DNA of 64,000 nt from Clostridiales bacterium (GCA_018365455.1 JAGZJZ010000032.1:6143-70142), one strand, 5' to 3'. Positions 19,113 to 26,907 are shown, counted from the first letter of the stretch. Notes: generated by a model from the sequence alone, not told the origin. A program made the numbers and translations.

Positions 19113-19115
19113 AAC
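19100..19115. promoter_or_regulatory. Predicted DtxR-type operator 1
   Basis: GTTAGTATATACTAAC is a perfect 16-bp palindrome over the feo -10 box. A weaker copy, TTAGCAAAAGCTAA, lies at 19130-19143. The GTTAG-N6-CTAAC form recurs only in this iron region and resembles half-sites of DtxR/IdeR operators (TTAGG...CCTAA). Confidence 0.75.
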
Positions 19116-19200
19116 CATTGAAAAGAAGATTAGCAAAAGCTAACTGAAAGAAAAATAGCAAGGAATATAATAATTCTTACAGATGAGGTGGTGAGAAGTG

Positions 19201-19410
19201 ATGCCCTTAACAATGGCGAATACCGGAGAAATGAATGTGATTAAAAAAGTTGGCGGCAAGGAAGATACCAGAAGATTTCTGGAGAATCTTGGTTTTGTAA
19301 CAGGAGCGGCTGTTACGGTTGTATCTGCTATTCAGGGAAATGTGATTGTGAATATTAAGGATTCCAGAGTTGCAATTAATCAGGATATGGCAAAAAAAAT
19401 CATGATTTAA
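19201..19410 (+). CDS. feoA: FeoA-family protein
   Basis: This 69-residue SH3-like FeoA protein (MANTGEMNVIKKVGGKEDTR, RFLENLGFVTGA, SRVAINQDMAKKIMI) is the cytosolic partner of the FeoB ferrous iron transporter. The ATG at 19201 is preceded by GAGGTGG; a GTG directly before it at 19198 is possible. It is first in the feo operon, 15 bases before the second feoA. Confidence 0.9.
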   Translation: MPLTMANTGEMNVIKKVGGKEDTRRFLENLGFVTGAAVTVVSAIQGNVIVNIKDSRVAINQDMAKKIMI

Positions 19411-19425
19411 GAGGAGGAGAATGTA

Positions 19426-19647
19426 ATGGCAACATTAAGAGATGTGGCTTGTGGAAACACGGTTACGGTAAGGAAGTTAAATGGCGAGGGTGCTTTAAAA
19501 CGCCGTATTATGGATATGGGTATTACGAAAGGCTGTAAGGTTTATGTTCGAAAAGTTGCGCCCCTTGGAGACCCTGTGGAAGTGACGGTACGCGGATATG
19601 AACTGTCTTTAAGAAAGCAGGATGCGGAAATCATTGAGGTTGAATAA
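19426..19647 (+). CDS. feoA: Second FeoA-family protein
   Basis: This 73-residue FeoA paralogue has the typical NGEGALKRRIMDMGITKG, PLGDPVEVTVRGYELSLRK and EIIEVE ending. It is closer to canonical FeoA than the preceding gene. Clostridia often encode two FeoA proteins in tandem before FeoB, and both may regulate FeoB gating. It has a strong GAGGAGG site. A further predicted operator lies between it and feoB. Confidence 0.93.
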   Translation: MATLRDVACGNTVTVRKLNGEGALKRRIMDMGITKGCKVYVRKVAPLGDPVEVTVRGYELSLRKQDAEIIEVE

Positions 19648-19672
19648 GAGGTAGAGAAATTTTTTGATACAG

Positions 19673-19690
19673 AGTTAGGTTAAACTAACT
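19673..19690. promoter_or_regulatory. Predicted DtxR-type operator 2, upstream of feoB
   Basis: AGTTAGGTTAAACTAACT is an 18-bp near-perfect palindrome in the 63-base gap between the second feoA and feoB. Its position suggests a separate control point, or an internal promoter, for feoB. Confidence 0.6.
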
Positions 19691-19710
19691 ATAAAGGAGG
19701 AGAAAGTAAG

Positions 19711-21867
19711 ATGGCAATTCGTATTGCACTTGCAGGTAATCCAAACTGCGGTAAAACAACTATGTTTAACAGCCTGACCGGCTCCAATCAATATGTTGGC
19801 AACTGGCCCGGAGTTACTGTTGAGAAAAAGGAAGGTAAATTAAAAGGACATAAAGATGTGATTATCACAGATTTACCGGGAATTTATTCTTTATCACCCT
19901 ATACCCTGGAAGAAGTAGTCAGCAGGGACTATATGCTGGATGAAAAGCCGGATGTGGTAATCAATCTGGTGGATGCCACAAACCTGGAAAGAAATCTTTA
20001 TTTAACGACTCAGATCATGGAACTTGGTATTCCGGTGATCATGGCGCTCAATATGATCGACCTTGCCAATAAAAACGGTGATAAAATCAATACGGGAAAG
20101 CTCTCTGAAGCATTGGGCTGTGAGGTTCTGGAGACTTCGGCATTAAAAGGCATCGGGTTAGATGAAGTGGCAAACAGAGCAATTGCCCTTGCTGCAAAAC
20201 AAAAAACATTTCTTTCCCAGCACAAATTTTCTGATAAGGTAGAGGGTTATCTGGCTGACATTGAAGATCAGCTTCCGTCAGACTTGCCTTCGGAACAGGT
20301 TCGCTGGTACAGCATTAAAGTGTTTGAAAAAGATCCAAAAGTCATGGATAAACTGACACTTTCAGCTGACAGCAGCAAAATAATCAAAGATGTGGTAGAA
20401 ACAGCAGAGAACGAACTGGATGATGATACAGAAAGTATTATTACCAATGAGAGATATGAGTACATAGAGAAGGTGATTCATAATTGTCTGAAGAAAAAAC
20501 AAAAAGGGATGACAACTTCAGATAAAATTGATAGAATAGTTACAAACCGATGGCTTGCGCTGCCAATCTTTGCGGCGATTATGTTCTTGGTATATTTTAT
20601 TTCCGTAACAACGATTGGTGCGGTGGTAACAGATTTTACAAATGATACCTTGTTTGGCGCATGGATTCAGCCGGCAGTACAGGCAGGTCTTGAAAACATA
20701 GGTGCAGCAGAATGGCTGGTATCTCTGGTAGTAGACGGTATTATCGGCGGTCTTGCAGCTCCCATCGGGTTTGCACCCCAGATGGCGATTCTGTTCCTGT
20801 TCCTTTCCGTTTTGGAAGATTGTGGATACATGGCGCGTGTTGCGTTTATCATGGACCGGGTATTCCGCAGATTCGGGCTTTCCGGTAAGAGCTTTATTCC
20901 GCTCCTGATCGGTTCCGGATGTGGTGTTCCTGGAATTATGGCAACCAAGACGATTGAAAATGAAGAAAACCGTAAGATGACTATTATGACTACCACATTT
21001 ATTCCCTGTGGAGCAAAGCTTCCGGTAATTGCGTTAATTGCAGGCGCCATTATGGGTGGTGCATGGTGGATGGCTCCGCTGATGTACTTCATCGGAATTT
21101 TTGCTGTTATCGTTTCCTGTATCATGTTAAAGAAAACGAAATTATTTGCCGGAGAAGTATCTCCGTTTGTAATTGAATTGCCTCAGTACCACATTCCTGA
21201 TGTAAAAACCGTGTTACTTCATGTGTGGGAACGTGTATGGAGCTTCCTGAAGAAAGCGGGAACGATTTTGTTCCTCTGCTGTATGGTAATGTGGTTCCTT
21301 GGAACATTTGGATTTGCAAATGGACAATTCGGAATGGCAGCTTCGGAAAATGACAGCTTACTGGCTATTATCGGTGGATTTATTGCTCCAATATTTGCAC
21401 CTCTTGGATTTGGCAACTGGAAGGCAGTGGCATCGGCTCTGTCCGGATTCGTTGCAAAAGAAGGTATTGTCAGCACCATGGGTGTTATTGCCGGCATGAC
21501 AGATGCGGCAGAAACGGATGCGGCTTTTGCGCAGACTGTTATGACATTCTTCCCAAGTGCGATTGCTGCTTTCTCCTTCCTGGTATTTAACCTCTTGGAT
21601 TCCCCTTGCCTTGCAGCTATCAGCACCATGGCAAAAGAATTCAGAAGTAAAAAATGGACGGCATTTGCAATCATTTACCAGAATGTATTTGCTTATGCAG
21701 TTACCTTGATGATCTTTCAGTTTGGTACTGCCTTTACAGGCGGCGGATTCACAGTGGGAACTGCGGTTGCAACAATTATATTAATTATTTTCCTGTTTAT
21801 GCTGTTCCGTCCGGCTTATAATCCGAACAAACACAAACAGGCATCTGGCAAGATGGCAAGAGCGTGA
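19711..21867 (+). CDS. feoB: Ferrous iron transporter FeoB
   Basis: This 718-residue protein has the N-terminal GTPase domain (G1 GNPNCGKTT at 9-17, G3 DLPGIYSL, G4 NMID) and a helical spacer. A polytopic membrane region with two Gate motifs follows (GSGCGVPGIMATK and FVAKEGIVSTMG). It imports Fe2+ across the cytoplasmic membrane. AAGGAGG precedes the ATG. Its neighbours, two FeoA proteins upstream and a Cys-rich accessory downstream, complete the typical clostridial Feo system. Confidence 0.96.
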   Translation: MAIRIALAGNPNCGKTTMFNSLTGSNQYVGNWPGVTVEKKEGKLKGHKDVIITDLPGIYSLSPYTLEEVVSRDYMLDEKPDVVINLVDATNLERNLYLTTQIMELGIPVIMALNMIDLANKNGDKINTGKLSEALGCEVLETSALKGIGLDEVANRAIALAAKQKTFLSQHKFSDKVEGYLADIEDQLPSDLPSEQVRWYSIKVFEKDPKVMDKLTLSADSSKIIKDVVETAENELDDDTESIITNERYEYIEKVIHNCLKKKQKGMTTSDKIDRIVTNRWLALPIFAAIMFLVYFISVTTIGAVVTDFTNDTLFGAWIQPAVQAGLENIGAAEWLVSLVVDGIIGGLAAPIGFAPQMAILFLFLSVLEDCGYMARVAFIMDRVFRRFGLSGKSFIPLLIGSGCGVPGIMATKTIENEENRKMTIMTTTFIPCGAKLPVIALIAGAIMGGAWWMAPLMYFIGIFAVIVSCIMLKKTKLFAGEVSPFVIELPQYHIPDVKTVLLHVWERVWSFLKKAGTILFLCCMVMWFLGTFGFANGQFGMAASENDSLLAIIGGFIAPIFAPLGFGNWKAVASALSGFVAKEGIVSTMGVIAGMTDAAETDAAFAQTVMTFFPSAIAAFSFLVFNLLDSPCLAAISTMAKEFRSKKWTAFAIIYQNVFAYAVTLMIFQFGTAFTGGGFTVGTAVATIILIIFLFMLFRPAYNPNKHKQASGKMARA

Positions 21868-21871
21868 TAAA

Positions 21872-21943
21872 ACTAGTTGCCGCCCGACGCAAATACGCCG
21901 GGAGGCACTAGTGCCGACTGGTGTATTTGCACCGGGCGGTACT
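21872..21943. repeat. Palindromic CTAGTGCCGCCCGG element, copy 1
   Basis: This is a 72-bp imperfect inverted repeat. GCCGCCCGACGCAAATAC pairs with GTATTTGCACCGGGCGGT across an inner CACTAGTG palindrome. The related element lies at 57672-57736. GC content is clearly above the flanking genes. It sits between feoB and the FeoB-associated gene. Confidence 0.8.
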
Positions 21944-22031
21944 CGCGCCGCAGCATAAATGCAGATCCGGTACCGCGCTGCTTGCGCTGTAAGCGGCAGA
22001 AACTATATGACAGAAGAAAGAAGGGACCCGT

Positions 22032-22214
22032 ATGTTAAGTTGGATCACTGCGAATGCAGCAACAGTCAGTATATCAATTGCGATTTTGCTTGTCGTAATT
22101 CTGGATGTGCGATATATCATCAAGCAAAAAGAAAAAGGTGGTATGTGCGCCGGTTGTTCCGGATGCGGCGGGAGTTGCAATAGTTGTAAACCTCAGCATA
22201 AAAAGATAGGTTAA
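22032..22214 (+). CDS. FeoB-associated Cys-rich membrane protein
   Basis: This 60-residue protein has one membrane helix (about 8-28) and a Cys-rich tail, MCAGCSGCGGSCNSCK, with five Cys. It matches the small FeoB-associated Cys-rich proteins that follow feoB in many Firmicutes; their function is unknown but a metal-relay or stability role is suspected. AAGGGA lies upstream. An overlapping frame at 21959 is its shadow. Confidence 0.85.
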   Translation: MLSWITANAATVSISIAILLVVILDVRYIIKQKEKGGMCAGCSGCGGSCNSCKPQHKKIG

Positions 22215-22324
22215 ACGCAGGATTGCGGGGCAGTGGTATGGATTTATAGAAGTGGTTGCTTCTCCATACTTTTGCACCCGCATTTCCTGTATGTATCAAA
22301 ACATGGATGAGAGGAGGAAATTAT

Positions 22325-22457
22325 ATGAATCCGGCAAATCTGGTTATCATTCTGATCATCGCGGCTTTACCTGGAAATTGAGGATGAACAGCTAACGAAG
22401 GCAGTTGCAGACGCAGGATATCGTATAGTAAAGATCAATACGGAAAAACGCACATAG
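22325..22457 (+). pseudogene. Relic joining a small membrane peptide to the end of an HMA domain
   Basis: AGAGGAGG and ATG at 22325 open MNPANLVIILIIAALPGN, the start typical of small FeoB-associated membrane proteins, but stop after 18 codons. One base out of frame, bases 371-457 of this kilobase read LEIEDEQLTKAVADAGYRIV and KINTEK before a stop. That is the expected C-terminal half of a heavy-metal-associated (HMA) domain. The likely cause is a deletion that fused two neighbouring genes. The rest of the gap 22215-22680 holds only the promoter noted below. Confidence 0.7.
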
Positions 22458-22487
22458 ATGACTTGAAAATTTTAGTAAAAATAGCAA

Positions 22488-22515
22488 TTGAAAATTCCTG
22501 AAAAGCCGATACAAT
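22488..22515 (+). promoter_or_regulatory. Candidate promoter of the DUF4432 gene
   Basis: TTGAAA and TACAAT are 16 bases apart. An inverted repeat with arms TTAGTAAAT and ATTTACCTAA follows at 22520-22541, near the expected transcript start, and could be an operator of its own type. Confidence 0.5.
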
Positions 22516-22680
22516 GAAATTAGTAAATTTGATTTACCTAATAAAGATACCAGAGCCTGTCACTCAGCTATATCAGGATGTATGACCAGGATAACGGCAC
22601 TTAATGCCTGCAATCCGGGTCAGCATGAAAGGATAAGCATTAGGTGCTCCGGTATAAAAGGATAAGGTGCAGGAGGGAAT

Positions 22681-23676
22681 ATGCAGAAATCAGAATTAAA
22701 AAAAATGGGCAGTATTCAGCAAATGGCATATGTACGGAACATGGAGTTTAAAGAAGGACGCGCCTGTGGCATGAAAGCATTTCAGGTGAAATCCGGTGAG
22801 CTTCAGTTTACGGCAGCACAGGATAAATGTCTGGATATTGTGGAGCTTTCTTACAAGGGCAGAACACTGAACTTTTTAAGCAAGCCAGGTTTACAGAATC
22901 GTCAGCATTACGATTCCAGCGGTTTTGATGCCCAGCGCAGCATTATGGGCGGACTTTTCTTCACATGCGGAACGGATAATGTAGGGACACCTGAGGTGGA
23001 GCCTCATCATCCCCTGCCGATGCATGGAAGCCTTCGGTCAACACCGGCTGAGCATGTCTGCGGGGATGCTTTCTGGGTGGGAGATGAATATCATATCAGG
23101 ATCTCAGGAGAGATGCGTCAGGCACAGCTTTTTGGTGAAAATGTGGTACTGCGCAGAACCATTGAAACGGTTTTAGGCTCCAAGGTAATCAGTATACAGG
23201 ATGAATTTGAAAATGAGTCCTATGAAGAAGTACCCTTCATGCTGCTTTACCATTGTAATGCAGGGTATCCGCTGTTGGACCAGGGCGCTGTGATAGACAT
23301 TCCTGCGGAAGAAACAGTTCTGAGAGGGGAAGACAGTCAGACGAGTTTAAACTGGAGAGAAATGGAAGCGCCGGAAGATGGCAAACCGGAAGAAGTATTT
23401 TTCCATCAGGTACAGGCGGATGACAAAGGGAATACTTATGCTGCCGTCATCAATAAAGAGCTGGGACTTGGACTGAAAGTTCATTATAACAAAAATCAGC
23501 TTCCAAATCTGACTCAATGGAAATCTGCAGCATCCGGCGATTATGCCCTGGGGCTTGAACCATGTAACTGCCGTGTGAATGGCCAGACCTGGGAGAAAGA
23601 AAACCATACACTTATGACACTGAAAAGCGGTGAGAAAAAAGCAGTGGTATTAAAATTTGAGATTTTAGAATTATAA
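22681..23676 (+). CDS. DUF4432 / aldose 1-epimerase-like protein
   Basis: This 331-residue protein of the galactose-mutarotase-like beta-sandwich superfamily shows RNMEFKEGRACGMKAFQV near the start, GGLFFTCGTDNVG, HPLPMHGSLRSTPAE and YALGLEPCNC. The His in MHG and the Glu in LEPCNC occupy positions typical of the catalytic pair in epimerases. DUF4432 proteins are presumed to act on a sugar or sugar derivative; the substrate is unknown. AGGAGGG precedes the ATG. It is an odd neighbour, lying inside the iron region with its own promoter. Confidence 0.85.
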   Translation: MQKSELKKMGSIQQMAYVRNMEFKEGRACGMKAFQVKSGELQFTAAQDKCLDIVELSYKGRTLNFLSKPGLQNRQHYDSSGFDAQRSIMGGLFFTCGTDNVGTPEVEPHHPLPMHGSLRSTPAEHVCGDAFWVGDEYHIRISGEMRQAQLFGENVVLRRTIETVLGSKVISIQDEFENESYEEVPFMLLYHCNAGYPLLDQGAVIDIPAEETVLRGEDSQTSLNWREMEAPEDGKPEEVFFHQVQADDKGNTYAAVINKELGLGLKVHYNKNQLPNLTQWKSAASGDYALGLEPCNCRVNGQTWEKENHTLMTLKSGEKKAVVLKFEILEL

Positions 23677-23793
23677 GAGTTGGGGGTGCTGTGGAGAGAT
23701 GCAAGTCTATACGCAGTACCCCTGATTTCTATTTAGATCTATGAAGTTTTCTATTAAGATATCACCAAAAATGTTATGACTCTAAGAAATAGA

Positions 23794-23809
23794 GTTAGCG
23801 AAAACTAAC
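23794..23809. promoter_or_regulatory. Predicted DtxR-type operator 3
   Basis: GTTAGCGAAAACTAAC matches the GTTAG-N6-CTAAC form exactly, 43 bases upstream of the -35 box of the third feoA. Confidence 0.65.
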
Positions 23810-23836
23810 AAAATAATATTTATTATCAGTAAAGAC

Positions 23837-23865
23837 TTGACTTTTTTGAAAAGTTAGCATAAGAT
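23837..23865 (+). promoter_or_regulatory. Promoter of the third feoA, overlapped by an operator
   Basis: TTGACT (23837-23842) and TAAGAT (23860-23865) are 17 bases apart. The imperfect palindrome GTTAGCATAAGATAAC (23853-23868) covers the -10 box, the same arrangement as at the feo promoter. Confidence 0.75.
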
Positions 23866-23921
23866 AACCATATAAAATTAAGTGTCCACTACATACATTA
23901 GAGTTAGAAAGGAGCGGTATT

Positions 23922-24134
23922 ATGCCATTAGCATTAGCAGCGTCCGGAGATAGAAGAATTGTGAAATCTTACTATGGTTCTGAAGAAATGAAACGTCATC
24001 TGGAATCGCTTGGATTCGTAAAAGGACAGGAAGTCGAGGTATTGGGGGAAAACTTAAACGGAATGACCTTAATGATAAGGGGAACCCGAATTGCATTAAA
24101 CCGCAGCCTTGCGCAGAAGATTATGGTGGAATAG
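23922..24134 (+). CDS. feoA: Third FeoA-family protein, stand-alone
   Basis: This 70-residue FeoA-like SH3 protein (MPLALAASGDRRIV, LESLGFVKGQEVEVL, GTRIALNRSLAQKIMVE) is closest to the first FeoA of the operon. It is transcribed from its own promoter with two predicted operators, and a terminator follows, so it is a single-gene unit. It may tune FeoB or act separately as an iron-responsive adaptor. AAGGAG precedes the ATG. Confidence 0.9.
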   Translation: MPLALAASGDRRIVKSYYGSEEMKRHLESLGFVKGQEVEVLGENLNGMTLMIRGTRIALNRSLAQKIMVE

Positions 24135-24179
24135 ACTGAGGATGAACAGCTTTTGTACAGAATTAAGAAATAGATAAAA

Positions 24180-24216
24180 TTAGCAGAATAGGCAAGGACA
24201 TATTCTGTTAATTTTT
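24180..24216 (+). terminator. Terminator after the third feoA
   Basis: TTAGCAGAATA pairs with TATTCTGTTAA (one wobble) around a 10-base loop, followed by TTTTT. Confidence 0.75.
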
Positions 24217-24224
24217 ACAGTAGT

Positions 24225-24242
24225 GGTTAGTTGTGGCTAACC
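24225..24242. promoter_or_regulatory. Predicted DtxR-type operator 4, upstream of the Fur-like gene
   Basis: GGTTAGTTGTGGCTAACC is an 18-bp palindrome with perfect 6-bp arms that contains the GTTAG-N6-CTAAC form. It lies 76 bases before the Fur-like start, next to TATAAA at 24244. Confidence 0.7.
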
Positions 24243-24317
24243 ATATAAACTGTGGATATGAATTAATATTTATCTTTTAATCTATGAGAAAGTATAAGAA
24301 AGACAGGAGTGATCTAG

Positions 24318-24755
24318 TTGAAACCAAGAGAATATGACAGTCAGCCGATCCAAAAGCTGATCAATAAAAAAGAACTAATCATCAATGAACTGCGCAGCAA
24401 AGGTCTACGCATCACGAAACAGAGAAAGCTGATCATTGATATTATATTGGATGAAGAATGTACCTGCTGTAAGGAGATCTACTATCAGGCACATGGCAAA
24501 GATTCTTCTATTGGAATTGCAACGGTATACCGTATGGTAAAGACATTAGAAGAAATAGGAGCAATTGACAGAAGGAATATGTACCGCCTGTCCTGTGACC
24601 AGGATGCAGGTATCCGAAATGGATGTACGATTTTATTAAAAAGCAATACGACCATCCGGTTGTCCCAGGAGCAATGGGCAGAGGTTTTGGAAACCGGATT
24701 GAAGAAAAAAGGATTTTTAGCGGAAGATAAAATAGAGGCAGTATTAGTGCAATAG
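24318..24755 (+). CDS. Fur-family regulator with degenerate metal-binding half
   Basis: This 145-residue protein has a clear Fur winged-helix half: LRSKGLRITKQRKLIIDIIL, CTCCKEIYY and GIATVYRMVKTLEEIGAI. The C-terminal half lacks the His-rich HHHH motif and the CxxC pairs that hold structural and regulatory metals in Fur/Zur/PerR. It instead reads GCTILLKSNTTIRLSQEQW. It may respond to another signal or bind DNA constitutively. The start is TTG at 24318 with AGGAG eight bases upstream. It lies between two iron regulators' targets and has a predicted operator in its own promoter. Confidence 0.85.
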   Translation: MKPREYDSQPIQKLINKKELIINELRSKGLRITKQRKLIIDIILDEECTCCKEIYYQAHGKDSSIGIATVYRMVKTLEEIGAIDRRNMYRLSCDQDAGIRNGCTILLKSNTTIRLSQEQWAEVLETGLKKKGFLAEDKIEAVLVQ

Positions 24756-24835
24756 TGATGAAAATATAAAATTGCTGGACGTAAGCCTCCAAATCGTATA
24801 TATTATAAGGTAATAACTATTGGAGGTGAAACTTG

Positions 24836-25198
24836 ATGTACGAGTCCGGAGAAAATTATTTAGAGACAATATTAATGCTGAAAGAGAAGAACGGGACGGT
24901 TCGTTCCATCGATATTGCAAGAGAACTGGAATTCAGTAAGCCCAGTGTGAGCAGGGCTGTTGGAATATTAAAGGAAAACGGCTACATAACAGTTGAAAGC
25001 GGCGGAGAGTTAGAACTGACAGCGGAAGGTTCTGATCTTGCGAAATCCATATATGAGAGGCATAAACTTTTGACAGAGTTTCTTGTGAAAGTAGCAGATG
25101 TATCTGAGGAAATTGCAGAAAAGGATGCATGTAAAATGGAACATATAATCAGCAAGGAAGTTTTTCAGGGAATTAAGGCATATCTGAGCAAACATTAA
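24836..25198 (+). CDS. DtxR/MntR-family metal-dependent repressor
   Basis: This 120-residue protein has the N-terminal winged helix (SIDIARELEFSKPSVSRAVG) and the metal-binding dimerisation domain (YERHKLLTEFLV, DACKMEH). His76, Cys99, Glu102 and His103 are at the positions of metal ligands. The Cys at the DACKMEH position resembles iron-type DtxR/IdeR (Cys102) more than manganese-type MntR (Glu). No SH3 domain follows. The ATG at 24836 has GGAGGTG upstream. It is the best candidate to bind the GTTAG-N6-CTAAC palindromes nearby. Confidence 0.9.
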   Translation: MYESGENYLETILMLKEKNGTVRSIDIARELEFSKPSVSRAVGILKENGYITVESGGELELTAEGSDLAKSIYERHKLLTEFLVKVADVSEEIAEKDACKMEHIISKEVFQGIKAYLSKH

Positions 25199-25279
25199 AT
25201 GTGTTCATACGGCACACGTAGCAAATCAGGTTTGAACTTGTCACGAAGACAAATATATGTTAATATAATAGAGCGGCAA

Positions 25280-25313
25280 GGAGGTCAGAGCGAAATAATA
25301 TCTGACCTTTTTT
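25280..25313 (+). terminator. Terminator after the DtxR-family gene
   Basis: AGGTCAGA pairs perfectly with TCTGACCT around an 11-base loop, followed by six T. It separates the regulator from the hydrogenase gene. Confidence 0.85.
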
Positions 25314-25355
25314 GCGTATTTACTAATAGATATCAGTTTGATAGGAGGACACACA

Positions 25356-26873
25356 ATGAAGATGCGAGGGATATATACATCCGTTAACGATATTAGAAGA
25401 CGCGTTTTTACGGAAGTAGCAAGACTTTCGTATGAAGGCGGGGATTATTCCAGAATTGAAGAAATTCCATTTCAAATAATACCGGGAGAAGTAGCTTCTT
25501 ACCGGGAAAGTGTATTTTTGGAACGGGCAATCGTAGGTGAGAGACTTCGTCTGTCCATAGGCCTGCCACTTCGGAAAATGACCGAACATGCACCAATATC
25601 AGATGGAATCGAAGAAAGTGCCATCGCTGAGAAATATTATGATCCGCCTCTTGTAAATATTATTAAGTTTGCCTGTCATTCCTGCCCCGATAATGTGGTG
25701 CGGGTTACGGATGCCTGTCAGGGATGCCTGGCACATCCATGTGTGGAAGTTTGTCCAAAGGATGCAGTCTCTATTAAAGATGGAAAATCTATCATAGACC
25801 AGGATAAATGTATTAAGTGCGGAAAATGTATCAAAGTCTGTCCTTATAATGCAATTATGAAAATTGAACGTCCCTGTGCAAGAGTCTGCGGCATGGATGC
25901 CATTGGTTCTGATGAACTTGGACGTGCAGACATTGATTATGATAAATGTGTTTCCTGCGGCATGTGCCTGGTCAACTGTCCGTTTGGAGCAATTGCGGAC
26001 AAAGGCCAGATCTTCCAGACCATACAGGCAATTAAAAGCGATGTTCCGGTATATGCAGCAATTGCACCGGCATTTGTTGGACAGTTTGGACCGGAACTGA
26101 CGCCGGAGAAACTGCGGGATGCATTCAAACAGCTGGGTTTTGAGGATGTAGTGGAGGTTGCAATCGGAGCGGATCTGTGTACCATTGAAGAGGCAAAAGA
26201 TTTCCTGGAGGAAGTTCCCGAGAAACAGCCGTTTATGGCTACATCCTGCTGTCCGGCTTGGTCCGTTATGGCGAAAAAGCTCTATCCTGAGCTGGCATCT
26301 TATATCTCCATGGCATTGACACCTATGGTGCTGACAGGTCGTTTGATTAAAAAGAAGCATCCGGGTTGTAAAGTGGTATTTGTAGGTCCCTGTGCTGCGA
26401 AAAAGCTGGAAGCCAGCCGGAAATCCATTCGAAGCGATATTGATTTTGTATTGACATTTGAAGAACTCATGGGTATGTTTGAAGCCAGGGATGTGGACTT
26501 TAGCGCTATTACCAATGAAAGTAAGCTTTCCGAGTCCAGTGGAGACGGAAGGGGATTCGCAGTCAGCGGAGGCGTTGCAAACGCTGTGGTAAACTGTATT
26601 AAAGAATTACAGCCTAACCGGGAAGTAAAAGTCGTGAGTGCAGAAGGATTGCGGGATTGTAAAAAAATGCTGATGATGGCAAAGGCAGGAAAGTACAATG
26701 GCTATCTTTTAGAAGGAATGGCATGTCCTGGCGGCTGTGTAGCTGGTGCCGGTACGTTACAGCCGATCATCAAATCATCTGCGGCCGTTAATATAAATAA
26801 AAAAAATGCACCCCACCAAGGCGTTTTATCCAGCGACTATAAGGAGTATCTGGAAAAACTGGAAGAAGAATAG
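25356..26873 (+). CDS. [FeFe] hydrogenase, group B-like, with ferredoxin domains
   Basis: This 505-residue protein has a ~95-residue N-terminal region (MKMRGIYTSVNDIRRRVFTE) typical of group B enzymes. Cys-rich 4Fe-4S modules follow (CHSCP...CLAHPCVEVCP, CIKCGKCIKVCP, CVSCGMCLVNCP), then the H-cluster domain. H-cluster motifs are intact: TSCCPAW (Cys298-299), VGPCAAKK (Cys346) and EGMACPGGCVAGAG (Cys457, Cys461). L1 carries Ala where group A enzymes usually have Gly (TSCCPGW). It should evolve or oxidise H2 with ferredoxin, or act as a sensor; the group B role is unsettled. The ATG at 25356 follows AGGAGG. The helicase gene follows after 34 bases. Confidence 0.9.
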   Translation: MKMRGIYTSVNDIRRRVFTEVARLSYEGGDYSRIEEIPFQIIPGEVASYRESVFLERAIVGERLRLSIGLPLRKMTEHAPISDGIEESAIAEKYYDPPLVNIIKFACHSCPDNVVRVTDACQGCLAHPCVEVCPKDAVSIKDGKSIIDQDKCIKCGKCIKVCPYNAIMKIERPCARVCGMDAIGSDELGRADIDYDKCVSCGMCLVNCPFGAIADKGQIFQTIQAIKSDVPVYAAIAPAFVGQFGPELTPEKLRDAFKQLGFEDVVEVAIGADLCTIEEAKDFLEEVPEKQPFMATSCCPAWSVMAKKLYPELASYISMALTPMVLTGRLIKKKHPGCKVVFVGPCAAKKLEASRKSIRSDIDFVLTFEELMGMFEARDVDFSAITNESKLSESSGDGRGFAVSGGVANAVVNCIKELQPNREVKVVSAEGLRDCKKMLMMAKAGKYNGYLLEGMACPGGCVAGAGTLQPIIKSSAAVNINKKNAPHQGVLSSDYKEYLEKLEEE

Positions 26874-26907
26874 CTGAAAGTAGAACAGCGACAGGTAATG
26901 AAAATAT

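Noticed and set aside
21959..22183. Alternative frame over the FeoB-associated Cys-rich gene
   Set aside because: The frame at 22032 has the expected membrane helix and Cys-rich tail; the other does not resemble any protein.
25199..25387. Open frame between the DtxR-family gene and the hydrogenase
   Set aside because: It reads through a clear terminator and the hydrogenase ribosome site; no protein family is suggested.
25599..26360. 253-codon minus-strand open frame inside the hydrogenase gene
   Set aside because: It is antisense to a strongly conserved [FeFe] hydrogenase with all motifs; its Cys/His content is a shadow of the ferredoxin motifs.
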